Shown here in pieces: positions 17,406 to 26,874 of a stretch of DNA of 64,000 nt; position 1 is the stretch's first letter; each line of letters begins with the position of its first letter. The position numbers and the translations under genes are program-made. A model generated the notes under the pieces. That model did not search any database. It was not told the origin of the DNA and saw nothing but the letters and a program-made list of their open reading frames with translations. This stretch comes from Bin5 sp965207495. GTDB taxonomy: Bacteria > Chloroflexota > Anaerolineae > Caldilineales > Caldilineaceae. The stretch spans positions 3,286,001 through 3,350,000 of the forward strand of contig OZ242287.1 in NCBI GenBank assembly GCA_965207495.1. Reading direction: 5' to 3'.

Positions 17406-18473
17406 ATGGCGGAATCACCCACGGCGTCAGAGATTGCACTGATTGCCTTTGACGTTACGGATCCCCAACACGTACGGTGGGCAGTGGAGATTTGGAACGA
17501 CGCCACCGGCAACGAAATCCCCATCACTGAGAGATTCCTGAAATACAACTGCACTGAGGATGCCGGCGTCGTCCGTGAGGGACGCGTTGCTTTGGTGGAG
17601 GGACGCCCCACCGGATTCGTGCTTGGCTGCGCCAGTCCAGGCGTGCCGCCGGCGATGCGTACCGATGTTGTCGGCTGGGTCGAGGCAATTGCCGTTGCAA
17701 CGATATACCAGAGGCGCGGGATTGGGAGAGCTCTGCTGCGCTGGGTTGAAGCGTGGCTGGCTGCGCAGAATGGCGGTCGAGACGGGGGTTCTGTTGCAAG
17801 CGGCGAGGGCGGCGGAGAACACAGGACTCTTGCCGGCCCGGTTGGGGGCGGTCGTCTGCGGGTAGGCGGGGGACTACGGCCATTTGTGCCGGGCCCTTTG
17901 GCGGACCGGGCAGCAGAATCGTTTTTCCAGGCATGCGGTTACGAATACGAAAGGGAGCAGTTTTCCTGGGATGTGGCGCGTTCTCTCAGCGACTACGAGC
18001 CGCCTCCACTGCGTGAAGTGCCGGCGTCGGCGCGGCCTGGGCAGCCGGGCCAGGAAAAACTGCTGTTGAACTTCCTAGCCAAAGAGTTTCCGGAGAGGTG
18101 GCACTGGCAGGCGGAAAGGTTCCTGGAGGAGGGTGGGCGAATCTCTGACTTCATGCTCCTTTGGACGGAAGAAGGGGTGCAGGGATCGTGCCACCTAACA
18201 TTTGAGGACTCGGGCAACCCGATTGACCGTTTTTTTCCTTATGATCTGCCGCGTCCATGGGCACAGCTTGGCTCGATTGGTGTCAGCGCACACCTGCGCG
18301 GACAGGGGATGGGATTGTACTTGCTGGATGCGGGCCTGCGGCGACTGCACAACAGCGGCATTAACGGTTGTGTGATCGACTGGACCACGCTGCTCAGCTT
18401 CTATGCCAAGTGCGGCTTCCGCCCTTATCGGAAGTGGGCGCTGCTGTGGCGGAGATTGGGCAGCGAGGAATAG
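17406..18473 (+). CDS. Tandem-GNAT N-acetyltransferase
   Basis: 355 residues with two GNAT halves. The first carries VEAIAVATIYQRRGIGRALLRWVEAWL (acetyl-CoA Q/RxxGxG/A motif) at about 92-118. The second carries IGVSAHLRGQGMGLYLLDAGLRRLHN at about 291-316. A Gly/Arg-rich, low-complexity stretch (about 120-160) follows the first domain. The acceptor substrate is unknown. Starts 15 bases after the ornithine cyclodeaminase-like gene, suggesting co-transcription. Confidence 0.82.
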   Translation: MAESPTASEIALIAFDVTDPQHVRWAVEIWNDATGNEIPITERFLKYNCTEDAGVVREGRVALVEGRPTGFVLGCASPGVPPAMRTDVVGWVEAIAVATIYQRRGIGRALLRWVEAWLAAQNGGRDGGSVASGEGGGEHRTLAGPVGGGRLRVGGGLRPFVPGPLADRAAESFFQACGYEYEREQFSWDVARSLSDYEPPPLREVPASARPGQPGQEKLLLNFLAKEFPERWHWQAERFLEEGGRISDFMLLWTEEGVQGSCHLTFEDSGNPIDRFFPYDLPRPWAQLGSIGVSAHLRGQGMGLYLLDAGLRRLHNSGINGCVIDWTTLLSFYAKCGFRPYRKWALLWRRLGSEE

Positions 18474-18530
18474 TATGGCGGGCAGGTTTTTGAAACACCC
18501 TTTTCGGAAAACAGGTGTACGGGGCTGGCG

Positions 18531-19730
18531 ATGAGAGTCATTGGCCTGATGAGCGGCACCTCTGCGGACGGCATTGACGCGGTGCTGGTGGAGATTACGG
18601 GTTCTGCCGAGCGTCCGGCGATGCGTCAGATCGCTTTTGAGAGTGTTGGGTGGCGGCAGGCGGAGCGGGAGGTCATTGGGCTCTTGATGTCGGGCCAGAG
18701 TGATACGCGGAGTGTGAGCCGGGCGGGGTTTTTGCTTGGCGAGCGGTTCGCCGAAGCGGTGCTGCGCGTAGTCACGCGAAGTGGACTTACGATCGGCGAG
18801 GTCGATCTGATCGGTTCGCATGGGCAGACAGTCTGGCACGAGGTCGAGGAGGGCGGGGCGGTTCAGTCGACTCTGCAGATTGGTGAGGCGGCGGTTATCG
18901 CTGAGCGGACCGGGGTTACGACGGTGGCCGACTTTCGCGTAGCCGACGTGGCGGCGGGAGGGCAGGGCGCGCCGCTGATACCTATTTTTGACCAGTTATT
19001 TCTCCGGCCGGCGGTTGGATTGGGTGGATGCAGGGCCGTGCAGAACATCGGCGGTATTGGTAATGTGACGTTTCTGCCGGCGGTGGGGCGTTCCGAGGGA
19101 GTTATGGCTTTCGACACGGGTCCGGGCAATGTGTTGATTGACTGGGCGGCGGCGCGGGCGACGGATGGTGCGCTACAGTTCGACAAGGACGGCGCTCTGG
19201 CGAGACGGGGCAGGTGTAACTACAGCCTGGTTGAGAGCTGGCTGGCCCATCCTTATTTTGGGCAGGCACCTCCGAAGTCGACAGGGCGGGAGCTGTTCAG
19301 CCAAGCGCTGGCTGAACGGTATCGTCTTGAAGCTGCCGAAGCGGGGCTTTCGGACGAGGACTTTGCGGCGACCGTGACGGAGCTGACGGCGGCTTCGATC
19401 GCAGAGAGCTATCGAGCATTTGCGCCTTTGCCAGTGGCAGAGGTGGTTGTCTGCGGGGGTGGCGCCCGCAATCCGGTGCTGATGGAGAGGCTACAGGCAC
19501 AGATTTCGCGAAGGTGTGGGCGAAGCATCACGGTCGTGCGTTACGGCGAGTTGGCGGATGTGCCTGGCGACGAGGCGTCGAAGGAGGCGCTTGGTTTTGC
19601 GCTGCTGGCGTGGCTGACCGTACAGGGTATAGCGGGCAATGTGCCCGCGAGTACGGGAGCCAGTGGTCAGCGTATTTTGGGCAAGATTGCGCCGGGTCGG
19701 AACTTCCGCCAGGTGTTGGGACAGCTTTAG
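18531..19730 (+). CDS. anmK: Anhydro-N-acetylmuramic acid kinase
   Basis: 399 residues, close to the usual ~370-390. It recycles cell-wall 1,6-anhydro-MurNAc to MurNAc-6-phosphate using ATP. Diagnostic motifs: the N-terminal VIGLMSGTSADGIDAVLVEI region, GSHGQTVWHE at about 100, VADFRVADVAAGGQGAPL, QNIGGIGNVTFLP, FDTGPGNVLIDW and, near the C-terminus, VVVCGGGARNPVLMERL. Ends 33 bases from the convergent priA stop. Confidence 0.95.
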   Translation: MRVIGLMSGTSADGIDAVLVEITGSAERPAMRQIAFESVGWRQAEREVIGLLMSGQSDTRSVSRAGFLLGERFAEAVLRVVTRSGLTIGEVDLIGSHGQTVWHEVEEGGAVQSTLQIGEAAVIAERTGVTTVADFRVADVAAGGQGAPLIPIFDQLFLRPAVGLGGCRAVQNIGGIGNVTFLPAVGRSEGVMAFDTGPGNVLIDWAAARATDGALQFDKDGALARRGRCNYSLVESWLAHPYFGQAPPKSTGRELFSQALAERYRLEAAEAGLSDEDFAATVTELTAASIAESYRAFAPLPVAEVVVCGGGARNPVLMERLQAQISRRCGRSITVVRYGELADVPGDEASKEALGFALLAWLTVQGIAGNVPASTGASGQRILGKIAPGRNFRQVLGQL

Positions 19731-19763
19731 TTTTGCGTTAATCGCCACGCGGCGCGGTGCGCA

Positions 19764-22478
19764 TCACATCATTGAGACTGGGTCGATGTCGATGCGCCAG
19801 CCGAAGGGGATGTCGATGCCGTGCAGGAAGGCGGAGGGATCGGCAGCCCGTATTATGATCTGCCAGCGGTAGTAGCTGCGAGTACGGGCGTATGGTGCGG
19901 GGGCAGGGCCCAGCAGGTCGACGCCTTCGCCCCAGATGCCCATCTCCTCGGCGCGCAGCTGTAGGTTCCCCATCATCCGGTCAGTCTGCCCCAGGACAGT
20001 TTCCAGTTTTTTGTGCCAGAAAATTAGGCGGGCCAGCCTGCTGACAGGTGGGTAGTTCTGCTCGCGTCGGAATTCCATTTCGCGCTGGTAGAATGCGTGG
20101 TAGTCGTGACCGGCGGCGGCCTGGAGCGCGTAATGTTGGGGCGTGTAACTCTGAAAGATGACACGTCCGCCTCTGCGGCTGCGGCCGGCGCGACCGGCGA
20201 CCTGTGTCAGGAGCTGGAAGGTTCGTTCCGGGCCGCGGAAGTCGGGAAGATAGAGGCCTACGTCGGCGGCGACGACGCCGACCAGGGTGACGAGAGGCAG
20301 GTCCAACCCTTTGGCGATCATCTGGGTGCCGATGAGGACGTCTGCCTCGTGGCCGGCGAATCGATCGAGGATCTGCTCGTGGCTGCCTTTGCGCCCGGTT
20401 GTGTCGCGGTCCCAGCGCAGGAGGCGGGCGCGCGGCGCGATCTGGCTTACGAGCTCTTCGATGCGTTGGGTACCGGTGCCGAAGAAGCGGATGCGGTGGC
20501 TGCGGCAGGCCGGGCAGTGTTCGGGGATGGGTTCGCGGGCGTTGCAGCGGTGGCAGATGAGCTGGGCGGCGCGTTCGTGGAAAGTGAGGGGCGTTTCGCA
20601 GCGTTCACATTCGGCGACGAATCCACAGTCGCGGCACATGACGAATGAGTGGGTGCCACGGCGGTTGAGGAAGAGAATGGCCTGTTCGCCGGCGTCGAGA
20701 ACTGCGTGGAGCTCGGACTGGAGGCTGCGGCTGAAGATGCTGCGGTTGCCGGCGCGCAGCTCTTGGCGCATATCGACGATTTCGACTGGGGGCAACGCGG
20801 CGTATACGGGCGGTGCAGGTGGGGCGTCGCTTTCGTTCGGTTGGGGGTCATCCAGTTCGCCGTGGCCCATCACTCTGTCGGGCATTTCGAGGAGCTTCAG
20901 CCTACCCAGTTGGGCGGCGTGGTAGGCGTCGAGCGACGGAGTGGCTGTTCCGAAGATGAGGGCGCTGCTGGTTGCTTCTGCCAGCTGGATTGCGATGGTG
21001 CGGGCGTCGTAGAAGACGGTAAAGCTGCCCCATTCGTCGGTGTCCTGTTTGTAGGTGGACTCGTGTTCTTCGTCGACGACGATGAGGCCAAGGCGGGGCA
21101 AAGGGGAGAAGAGGGCGCTGCGGGCGCCGACGATTACGTCGATCTGGCCGTCGCGTGCCCTGCGCCAGACGTCATAGCGCTGGCTGGTGCTCAGGCCGGA
21201 GTGGATTACGGAGACGCGGTCGGGGAAGCGGCCGGCAAAGCGGGCGACGGTCTGGGGCGTTAGGGCGATTTCGGGGACGAGGACGATGGCCTGGCGATTG
21301 CGCGAGAGCGTTTCGGCGATGGCGTGGAGGTAGATTTCGGTCTTACCGCTGCCGGTTGCCCCGTGGAGCAGAAAGCCTTCGCTACTAATCGGGGCGGCTG
21401 CGAGACATCCGTCATTCTGGTCGGAGCCCATTGGTTCAGTTTCAACTGTTGGGAAGCATTTCGTCCTGATTTCATCCCACACATGTTGCTGCTGGTCGGT
21501 CAATTGGGGCGGGTGGGTCCTGGGGTAGATGCGACCACCTAGCGGGTCGCGGTAGCGGATCCTGTGCTCCAGGCGGATCATGCCTGCGTCTCGCAGCTTT
21601 CGGAGCGCATTCAGGTCGGTGTCTACTTTGGCGTAGAGATCGGTCTTCCACGTGGGCGTCTTGGCTTGGGCGAGGGCCTGCAAGACCGGCTCCAGTTTTG
21701 ACGCGCCTTTCAGTGCCAGGACGGCATCTTCGGCGGCGCTTAGCGGCTGCGCCAACTTCACTACGTCGTCCTCTACGCGGACCAACTCTTTTTCCTGCAG
21801 CGCTAAGACGGGGCCCTTAGACGGGAGGTTGCATGCAGTTCTAAGTTCTTTGAGGGGCCAAGCGCGGGATGGCTGGGTCAGGAGTGTATTCAGGATCTGG
21901 GCTTGCTTGCTCTTGTGGTTGAGGCTGAGGAGGCTATGGCGGATGGAGGCGGGATCAATCAGCAGCTCTACCTGTTCTTCGCGCTTGGCACGGACTTTGG
22001 GAGGCTCGCCGCTCTTGCTGAGCAGGCCTGGTGTGAGGAAGAGTTTTACGGCTTCGGAGATTGGAGCGACGTAGTAGTCGGCGATCCAAAAAGCCATGCC
22101 CAACTGTGCTGGCGTGAGAACGGGCAGGGGCCGGGCGAGTCGGTTGATGGCTTTGGTCTCGACGGGGGATGAGTTCGCGGGCCCTACAACGATTCCCTGA
22201 ACTTCCTGTGGGCCGAAGGGGGCCCATACCAAGTGACCCGTCTCGACTTCGCCCTTCAGATTGGGAGGCAAGTGATAGTGGAAGGTTTGAAAACGGGCGG
22301 CGCCGCCGGTGCGTTGGTGAACCGATTCCGGTCTCAATTGACGAGGGGAGAGGGTTAATGCGCCATCTCCTTCGGCGCCACCAAAGTCGCTTTCTGGCGG
22401 CGGATCCTCCTCCTGCCTGAAAGAGCGGCGAATTGGGAGAAATACAATTACTTCAACCAGGGACATCGAGTCTGGCAC
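19764..22478 (-). CDS. priA: Primosomal protein N' (replication-restart helicase)
   Basis: 904 residues (family ~730-820; the extra length is at the N-terminus). PriA reloads the replisome at stalled forks. Visible: N-terminal fork-binding domain (VWAPFGPQEVQGIVVG), Walker A GATGSGKTEIY at about 371, Walker B/DEEH box (VVDEEHESTYKQ) at about 467, and the zinc-binding cysteines in CRDCGFVAECERCETPL and CHRCNAREPIPEHCPAC at about 613-660. The C-terminal helicase motif LIGTQMIAKGLDLPLVTLVG is intact. The start is a GTG; a downstream ATG (MSLVEVIVFLP) is possible. Confidence 0.95.
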   Translation of the reverse strand: MPDSMSLVEVIVFLPIRRSFRQEEDPPPESDFGGAEGDGALTLSPRQLRPESVHQRTGGAARFQTFHYHLPPNLKGEVETGHLVWAPFGPQEVQGIVVGPANSSPVETKAINRLARPLPVLTPAQLGMAFWIADYYVAPISEAVKLFLTPGLLSKSGEPPKVRAKREEQVELLIDPASIRHSLLSLNHKSKQAQILNTLLTQPSRAWPLKELRTACNLPSKGPVLALQEKELVRVEDDVVKLAQPLSAAEDAVLALKGASKLEPVLQALAQAKTPTWKTDLYAKVDTDLNALRKLRDAGMIRLEHRIRYRDPLGGRIYPRTHPPQLTDQQQHVWDEIRTKCFPTVETEPMGSDQNDGCLAAAPISSEGFLLHGATGSGKTEIYLHAIAETLSRNRQAIVLVPEIALTPQTVARFAGRFPDRVSVIHSGLSTSQRYDVWRRARDGQIDVIVGARSALFSPLPRLGLIVVDEEHESTYKQDTDEWGSFTVFYDARTIAIQLAEATSSALIFGTATPSLDAYHAAQLGRLKLLEMPDRVMGHGELDDPQPNESDAPPAPPVYAALPPVEIVDMRQELRAGNRSIFSRSLQSELHAVLDAGEQAILFLNRRGTHSFVMCRDCGFVAECERCETPLTFHERAAQLICHRCNAREPIPEHCPACRSHRIRFFGTGTQRIEELVSQIAPRARLLRWDRDTTGRKGSHEQILDRFAGHEADVLIGTQMIAKGLDLPLVTLVGVVAADVGLYLPDFRGPERTFQLLTQVAGRAGRSRRGGRVIFQSYTPQHYALQAAAGHDYHAFYQREMEFRREQNYPPVSRLARLIFWHKKLETVLGQTDRMMGNLQLRAEEMGIWGEGVDLLGPAPAPYARTRSYYRWQIIIRAADPSAFLHGIDIPFGWRIDIDPVSMM

Positions 22479-22589
22479 GGTGTGATCCCAAGAAAGTGTG
22501 GCTCAAATGTTCGGTTGGCCCACGGAATTGTAACCCGAAAGGGGTGTGACCGGCAAGGGCGCAGGCTTTCACCCGGATTGAGATTTGGA

Positions 22590-22606
22590 GGAAACGTTTC
22601 GTTTCC
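22590..22606. promoter_or_regulatory. Perfect inverted repeat upstream of priA
   Basis: GGAAACG-TTT-CGTTTCC, seven-base arms around three bases, about 110 bases before the priA start in the gap to the gene that precedes it on the minus strand. Could be an operator or a small hairpin; no known consensus assigned. Confidence 0.4.
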
Positions 22607-22655
22607 CGATACAAGGGCAACTGGAGAGCGGGGCGGTAGTGGTCTTGCTGGGCAA

Positions 22656-24038
22656 CTACCAACGGCGACGGCGCTGAAAGGTGAGAAGGCGGGTGAAGCG
22701 GAAGATTGCGGCGTAGACGTATACTTGCCAGAGGCCGATAGGAAGGGCCAGGGCAGCGGGCAGGTAGGAGGTTACGGGATGTCCGATTATGGAGGCGTCC
22801 AGGCTGTTGAAGAGGAAGACGAGTAGCGCGTAGGCAATCAGGCCGAGGAGTATCCCCATCAACGGCTGTATCATTGCGCGTAGAATGTACTGGCGGTCGA
22901 AATCTTCATGCACTCGCATTCGCTCGAACAGGAAGGATACGGTTCCCAGGCAGCCGCCTATTCCACCGGCTGCAACCGTCCACAGGAGTGCAATGTAGTG
23001 GGACGTATTCCATCCGGTGCTTGAGGAGATCAGCAGGGTGATCTCGTCTACCTCGAGCGGATAGAGGTAGAGAGAGGCGCCGAGGCCACCCAGCGCGGTC
23101 AGCCAGAGAAGGATGAGCCCGAAGGTGCGGAGTGCGATGCCGCGTGATCGGCTGCGGCCGGACTTGGCACGTTCGATTATCTGTCTGGCCTGTTGGATGT
23201 TGTACTGGGCCCGCTCGATGCGATGGGGCTGGCCTATGATAATCTCTCTTGCTTCGCGCAAGAGGGACAGAGCATGGCCGGTGTTTTCGCGGCGAGTCTC
23301 CCGGAAACGTTCGATTGCATCGTAAAGCCCGGCGATCTCTTCCTCGATCAGTTCGGCGTCAGAAGATAGAGACTCGGGCGCAACTTCGAATTTGAGCCAA
23401 ACGGGCCGAGGCGCGACCGCAACGGGATTATCCAGGAGTGATTCAGGCTGCGGTTGAACGCTCTGGATAGGAAACTGCTGCTCTTGAGGCCCAGGCGGGC
23501 CACCTGGACTCTGCTCGGACTGTGGAATGGGCAGGTCGGCCCCGGCGGGGGGTTCGACTTCTTGGGGAGACTGGCCGAGGCTTTGGGATGGGGGCGCGGT
23601 TGCGGAGGTGGGTGGTGAGTTCTGTAGGGGAGAAGGCTGGGACTGATGGGGCGTCTCTGCGGTAGGCAGGGTAGGGTCGGGCGTGCCGGGAGCGAAGTCG
23701 TGTGCCTCTGGCATGGTGTCATCGGTTACGCTTCGGTCTGTCTGGTCCGGTAACGAGGCGGGTCTCTGCTGGTTTTCGACAGCATCGTCGGGTTGGGGCT
23801 CGATGCCATCCGGGGCTTCGCGGGCGGGGGAGGTGTCGGCGCCGGCATTTATCTGATCGAGGAGAAACTCGGCGCGTTGACGCAGGGCGGCCAACTGTGC
23901 CGCCGATTCTTCAAGCATTTGCAGGGAAGACAAATCTTCCCGCGCCAAGCCTTTCGGACCTGGTTCCGCCTTAAATTCTTCGGGCGATCTTTCGTTGCCG
24001 GCCGAAGATCGGGAGGCGTTTTCAGATTCGGAATTCAA
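22656..24038 (-). CDS. Hypothetical membrane protein with Pro-rich N-terminal half
   Basis: 460 residues, family not recognised. Residues 1-65 are charged and helical (LQMLEESAAQLAALRQRAEFLLDQ). About 65-200 is low-complexity and rich in Pro, Gln and Ser. About 215-300 is a helical, possibly coiled-coil stretch (ELIEEEIAGLYDAIERF, ERAQYNIQQARQIIERAK). Four hydrophobic segments follow between about 310 and 450. No signal peptide, so the N-terminal part is probably cytosolic with a membrane-embedded C-terminus. Located upstream of priA on the same strand. Confidence 0.7.
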   Translation of the reverse strand: MNSESENASRSSAGNERSPEEFKAEPGPKGLAREDLSSLQMLEESAAQLAALRQRAEFLLDQINAGADTSPAREAPDGIEPQPDDAVENQQRPASLPDQTDRSVTDDTMPEAHDFAPGTPDPTLPTAETPHQSQPSPLQNSPPTSATAPPSQSLGQSPQEVEPPAGADLPIPQSEQSPGGPPGPQEQQFPIQSVQPQPESLLDNPVAVAPRPVWLKFEVAPESLSSDAELIEEEIAGLYDAIERFRETRRENTGHALSLLREAREIIIGQPHRIERAQYNIQQARQIIERAKSGRSRSRGIALRTFGLILLWLTALGGLGASLYLYPLEVDEITLLISSSTGWNTSHYIALLWTVAAGGIGGCLGTVSFLFERMRVHEDFDRQYILRAMIQPLMGILLGLIAYALLVFLFNSLDASIIGHPVTSYLPAALALPIGLWQVYVYAAIFRFTRLLTFQRRRRW

Positions 24039-24691
24039 GATAAGCTACAGTTCATTTTGAAACGCCAAATGCCCGGAGGCGGCACCGGTTTGACGGAAGC
24101 TCAGCCGCTCAACAGTGAACAGGCGGCTCTCTAGTACTATATCATACGCCAAAATTTAGCGGAAAAGACCGCTTTCGAGTTCCTAGTCTTTCCGGCTGGC
24201 TGTACAGTTTAACGGAGCTGGTCGGGATGTGCATTCTTGGGGGGGATGACCTGGACTGAACTGGAATCAGTTCACTTCTTGGAATTCTGTCGAGTGGCCC
24301 TGTTACGATTCAGCTACTTTATGCCTGCCGAAAAGACCTCGAGTTGGTTAGGTGTATCTCATCATCGGGTCGGGAAAAGTATCGGAGTGGGCAGCAGACA
24401 GGTCGAGGTCCATTTAGGGAGAGAAAAACCGGTTCGATGTAGCTGCTGAGCGGACTCCGTTGTGTGAGCTTACGGTATGGGGCACTGCCGTGGTCGGTGA
24501 GACGGTTTGGGATGGGGCGCGTTGCCGGACTTGAATTGGGCGCAATGGGGATTGGATTTCCCCGAGTCGGGTTCAAGTTGGCGAAAACGCGGCGTATCGA
24601 AATTGGCGGAAGATTTGACAGGCATAGCCGATGGCACGTATAATTGACGATTGGTAGTAATTACAAATTGTTATTTTGAAGGAGTGAAGAG
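24039..24691. other. Intergenic region upstream of rpmH
   Basis: About 650 bases between a divergent membrane-protein gene and rpmH, the position where oriC often lies in other bacteria. I saw no TTATCCACA-type DnaA boxes on either strand and no gene. The rpmH promoter at 24615-24644 is the only clear element. Confidence 0.5.
24615..24644 (+). promoter_or_regulatory. Strong sigma-70 promoter for the rpmH operon
   Basis: TTGACA (24615-24620), an 18-base spacer and TATAAT (24639-24644), both perfect consensus, about 48 bases before the rpmH start. The stretch between them and rpmH is AT-rich. Confidence 0.8.
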
Positions 24692-24856
24692 ATGCCCAAA
24701 CGAACCTGGCAGCCAAAGGTTCGCAAGCGGCTGCGCACACACGGCTTTCGCAAGCGGATGAGCAAGCCTGGCGGACGCAATGTATTGAGGCGCCGCCGAC
24801 TCAAACAGCGGACAGAACTTTCGGTCCAGCTTTCAACTCGCAAAAGAACCTACTAG
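24692..24856 (+). CDS. rpmH: 50S ribosomal protein L34
   Basis: 54 residues starting MPKRTWQPKVRKRLRTHGF, very basic, with the family core GFRKRMSKPGGRNVLRRRR. Slightly longer than the usual 44-46 because of a C-terminal extension ending STRKRTY. Preceded by GAAGGAGTGAAGAG, a good ribosome-binding site, and by a consensus promoter. First gene of the rpmH-rnpA-yidD-yidC-jag cluster. Confidence 0.97.
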   Translation: MPKRTWQPKVRKRLRTHGFRKRMSKPGGRNVLRRRRLKQRTELSVQLSTRKRTY

Positions 24857-25027
24857 GAGCGCGACCCCCAATAACCGGGTGGCTTGTAGGGCAGCATACG
24901 TGAGCGATTGTCAGATAGGAAGGCCAGTGCTGGGGGTATGCAATCAGGTGCGAGGCTCGATGGCCCTCACGGCCTTACTCGGAGTCAGCGAACAAGGGTT
25001 TACTGAGTCTTTCGGACATAGAGCGGG

Positions 25028-25402
25028 GTGAGACGACGCTTCCGAGTACGGGACAACAGCCGGTTCCAGGCAATACGCCGCAAGGGCAGGACCTATAGCA
25101 CCCGCTATGCCGTATTGTGTATTCTAGAGAATCGCCTTCCCTATAGCCGCTTTGGATTCTCCGTGAGCCGCCGTATTGGCAATGCAGTCCTGCGGAATCG
25201 TGTGAAGAGGCGAATGCGTGAGTCGGTACGGCTGCGCATGAACCAGATTCAGCCCGGGTGGGACTGCGTCATTATTGCCCGATCCCCGGTTCGAAAGGCA
25301 ACGTACGGTCAGATCGACGGCACCATTACGCGTCTCTTTGATCGAGCAGCACTTTTTGACACCGATCAGGGCCGAAACGACGGCCGGACCCGGGAGGGGT
25401 AA
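25028..25402 (+). CDS. rnpA: Ribonuclease P protein component
   Basis: 124 residues, normal length. It assists the RNase P RNA in maturing tRNA 5' ends. The RNA-binding hallmark RNRVKRRMRESVRLR is at about 57-71, with FGFSVSRRIGNAV just before it. The GTG start at 25028 gives MRRRFRVRDNSRFQ, aligning with family N-termini. It follows rpmH after 171 bases and runs into yidD almost without a gap. Confidence 0.95.
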   Translation: MRRRFRVRDNSRFQAIRRKGRTYSTRYAVLCILENRLPYSRFGFSVSRRIGNAVLRNRVKRRMRESVRLRMNQIQPGWDCVIIARSPVRKATYGQIDGTITRLFDRAALFDTDQGRNDGRTREG

Positions 25403-25405
25403 GTT

Positions 25406-25615
25406 TTGCGCGGTTTCCTGCTGCTTCTGATTCGACTCTATCAGAGAGGGATTTCGCCACTCTTGGGGAACAACTGCCGGTTCCACCCCTCTTGTTCCCA
25501 GTATACGTACGAGGCGGTGGAGCGGTACGGGGCGGCTCAAGGGGGCTGGATGGGCTTGCGGCGCGTCTGTCGATGCCATCCATGGAACCCGGGTGGATTT
25601 GATCCTGTTCCTTAG
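25406..25615 (+). CDS. yidD: Membrane protein insertion efficiency factor
   Basis: 69 residues, the expected size. Core motif NNCRFHPSCSQYTYEAVERYG with the invariant Cys residues, then GLRRVCRCHPWNPGGFDPVP. The protein is thought to aid YidC-dependent membrane insertion. The start is TTG at 25406, three bases after the rnpA stop, with CGGGAGGGG upstream, so translation is probably coupled to rnpA. Confidence 0.95.
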   Translation: MRGFLLLLIRLYQRGISPLLGNNCRFHPSCSQYTYEAVERYGAAQGGWMGLRRVCRCHPWNPGGFDPVP

Positions 25616-25871
25616 CGAGAAGCTGCGAGTTCACGGCTATTCGTCGCGTTCTATTGCGAGTTATATTTAGCGAGTGATGATAGGCAGATTGCCGGACTGC
25701 AAGTCATATGCAGGCGACACGAATTGGCGGCAGGTTACGGCACGTTGTGGACGATAAGCGGGTGAGACGGCCTGACAACATGCAGTCTTGGCGCGTCAAA
25801 GACTGTGTGAGTCAAGACTCAAACCGGCCATGCCGGCGCCAGTGTCTGGTGCGGCGATTAGGAGAAAAACT

Positions 25872-26873
25872 GTGAATCGCAGAAGGATTCTCTGGCTGTT
25901 GATCCTGGTAACGGCGGCGCTACTACTTGGCGGTTGCGGTGTGCCACGTGAAGGCGTGGTGGACTGGAATACGGCCGAGGCAGATGGCTATTGGCAGGTA
26001 CTCATTGTATTTCCTCTGGCAAAGTCTTTAATCTGGCTTAACACAAGTTTGGTCAACTGGGACATACCCTACAGTTGGGGATTTGCCATCATTATATTCA
26101 CCGTAATCATAAAAATGATCACGTTCCCGTTAACGATGATCCAGATAAAGAGCATGCAGGCTCAGAAGAATCTGCAGCCAAAGCTGCAGGAGCTGCAGAA
26201 GAAGTTCGGCAAAAACAAGGACAAGATGGCGCAGGAGCAGATGAAGTTATATCGCGAGGCGGGTGTGAACCCGCTGAGCGGCTGCTTGCCTATGGTCGTG
26301 CAGATGCCGGTGCTATTTGGGTTGTATTCGGCTTTGGTGGCGCTAGGCCCTTCCTTATCGAATGCTCGCTTCTTTTGGATCCCCGATCTTGGCTTTCCAG
26401 AGTTCACGCGGGGGCTTGCCTGGATTCCCGAGAAGTTCAATGAGGGCGAGTACCTGCTTTTGCTGGCGTACCTGGTGTTACCGGCTTTGCTCATGGTCAG
26501 TCAAGTCTACATGCAGCGCATGACGACGGCGACGACGCCGCCCGGCAGCCAAGGCCAGGCCGGAATGATGAAGCAGATGACGACGATCATGACTTTGATG
26601 TTCGGCTTCTTTACATTGCAGGTGCCGGCAGGATTGTCGTTGTACTGGGTTACAAGTAACCTGTTACAGTTGGGGCAGACCTATATCGCCAACTACTTGG
26701 GTGGGGTGAATCAAGTCATCGCGCCGGTGGCGCCGCAGGCTGTGACGGCTGCGGTAGGCGCGGGAACCGGGGACGGCGGTTCGACGGTGACCCCGGCAGC
26801 AGAAGCGACCGAAACACAACAAAAGAGGACGCCACAGCGTCGACGGAATCGGCGTAATCGAAAGAGAAGATAA
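25872..26873 (+). CDS. yidC: Membrane protein insertase YidC/OxaA (lipoprotein type)
   Basis: 333 residues from the GTG at 25872, preceded by TAGGAGAAAAACT; the frame opens upstream but without a ribosome site. The N-terminus MNRRRILWLLILVTAALLLG followed by GCG is a lipoprotein signal peptide with lipobox LGGC, as in Gram-positive-type SpoIIIJ proteins. The 60KD_IMP core has the cytosolic loop TFPLTMIQIKSMQAQKNLQP, EAGVNPLSGCLPMVVQMPVLFGLY and further membrane helices. The tail is highly basic (QRRRNRRNRKRR), typical for ribosome contact. One base separates it from khpB. Confidence 0.96.
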   Translation: MNRRRILWLLILVTAALLLGGCGVPREGVVDWNTAEADGYWQVLIVFPLAKSLIWLNTSLVNWDIPYSWGFAIIIFTVIIKMITFPLTMIQIKSMQAQKNLQPKLQELQKKFGKNKDKMAQEQMKLYREAGVNPLSGCLPMVVQMPVLFGLYSALVALGPSLSNARFFWIPDLGFPEFTRGLAWIPEKFNEGEYLLLLAYLVLPALLMVSQVYMQRMTTATTPPGSQGQAGMMKQMTTIMTLMFGFFTLQVPAGLSLYWVTSNLLQLGQTYIANYLGGVNQVIAPVAPQAVTAAVGAGTGDGGSTVTPAAEATETQQKRTPQRRRNRRNRKRR

Positions 26874-26874
26874 G

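Noticed and set aside
24039..24691. Possible oriC upstream of rpmH
   Set aside because: No DnaA-box cluster visible and dnaA is absent; only the location is suggestive.
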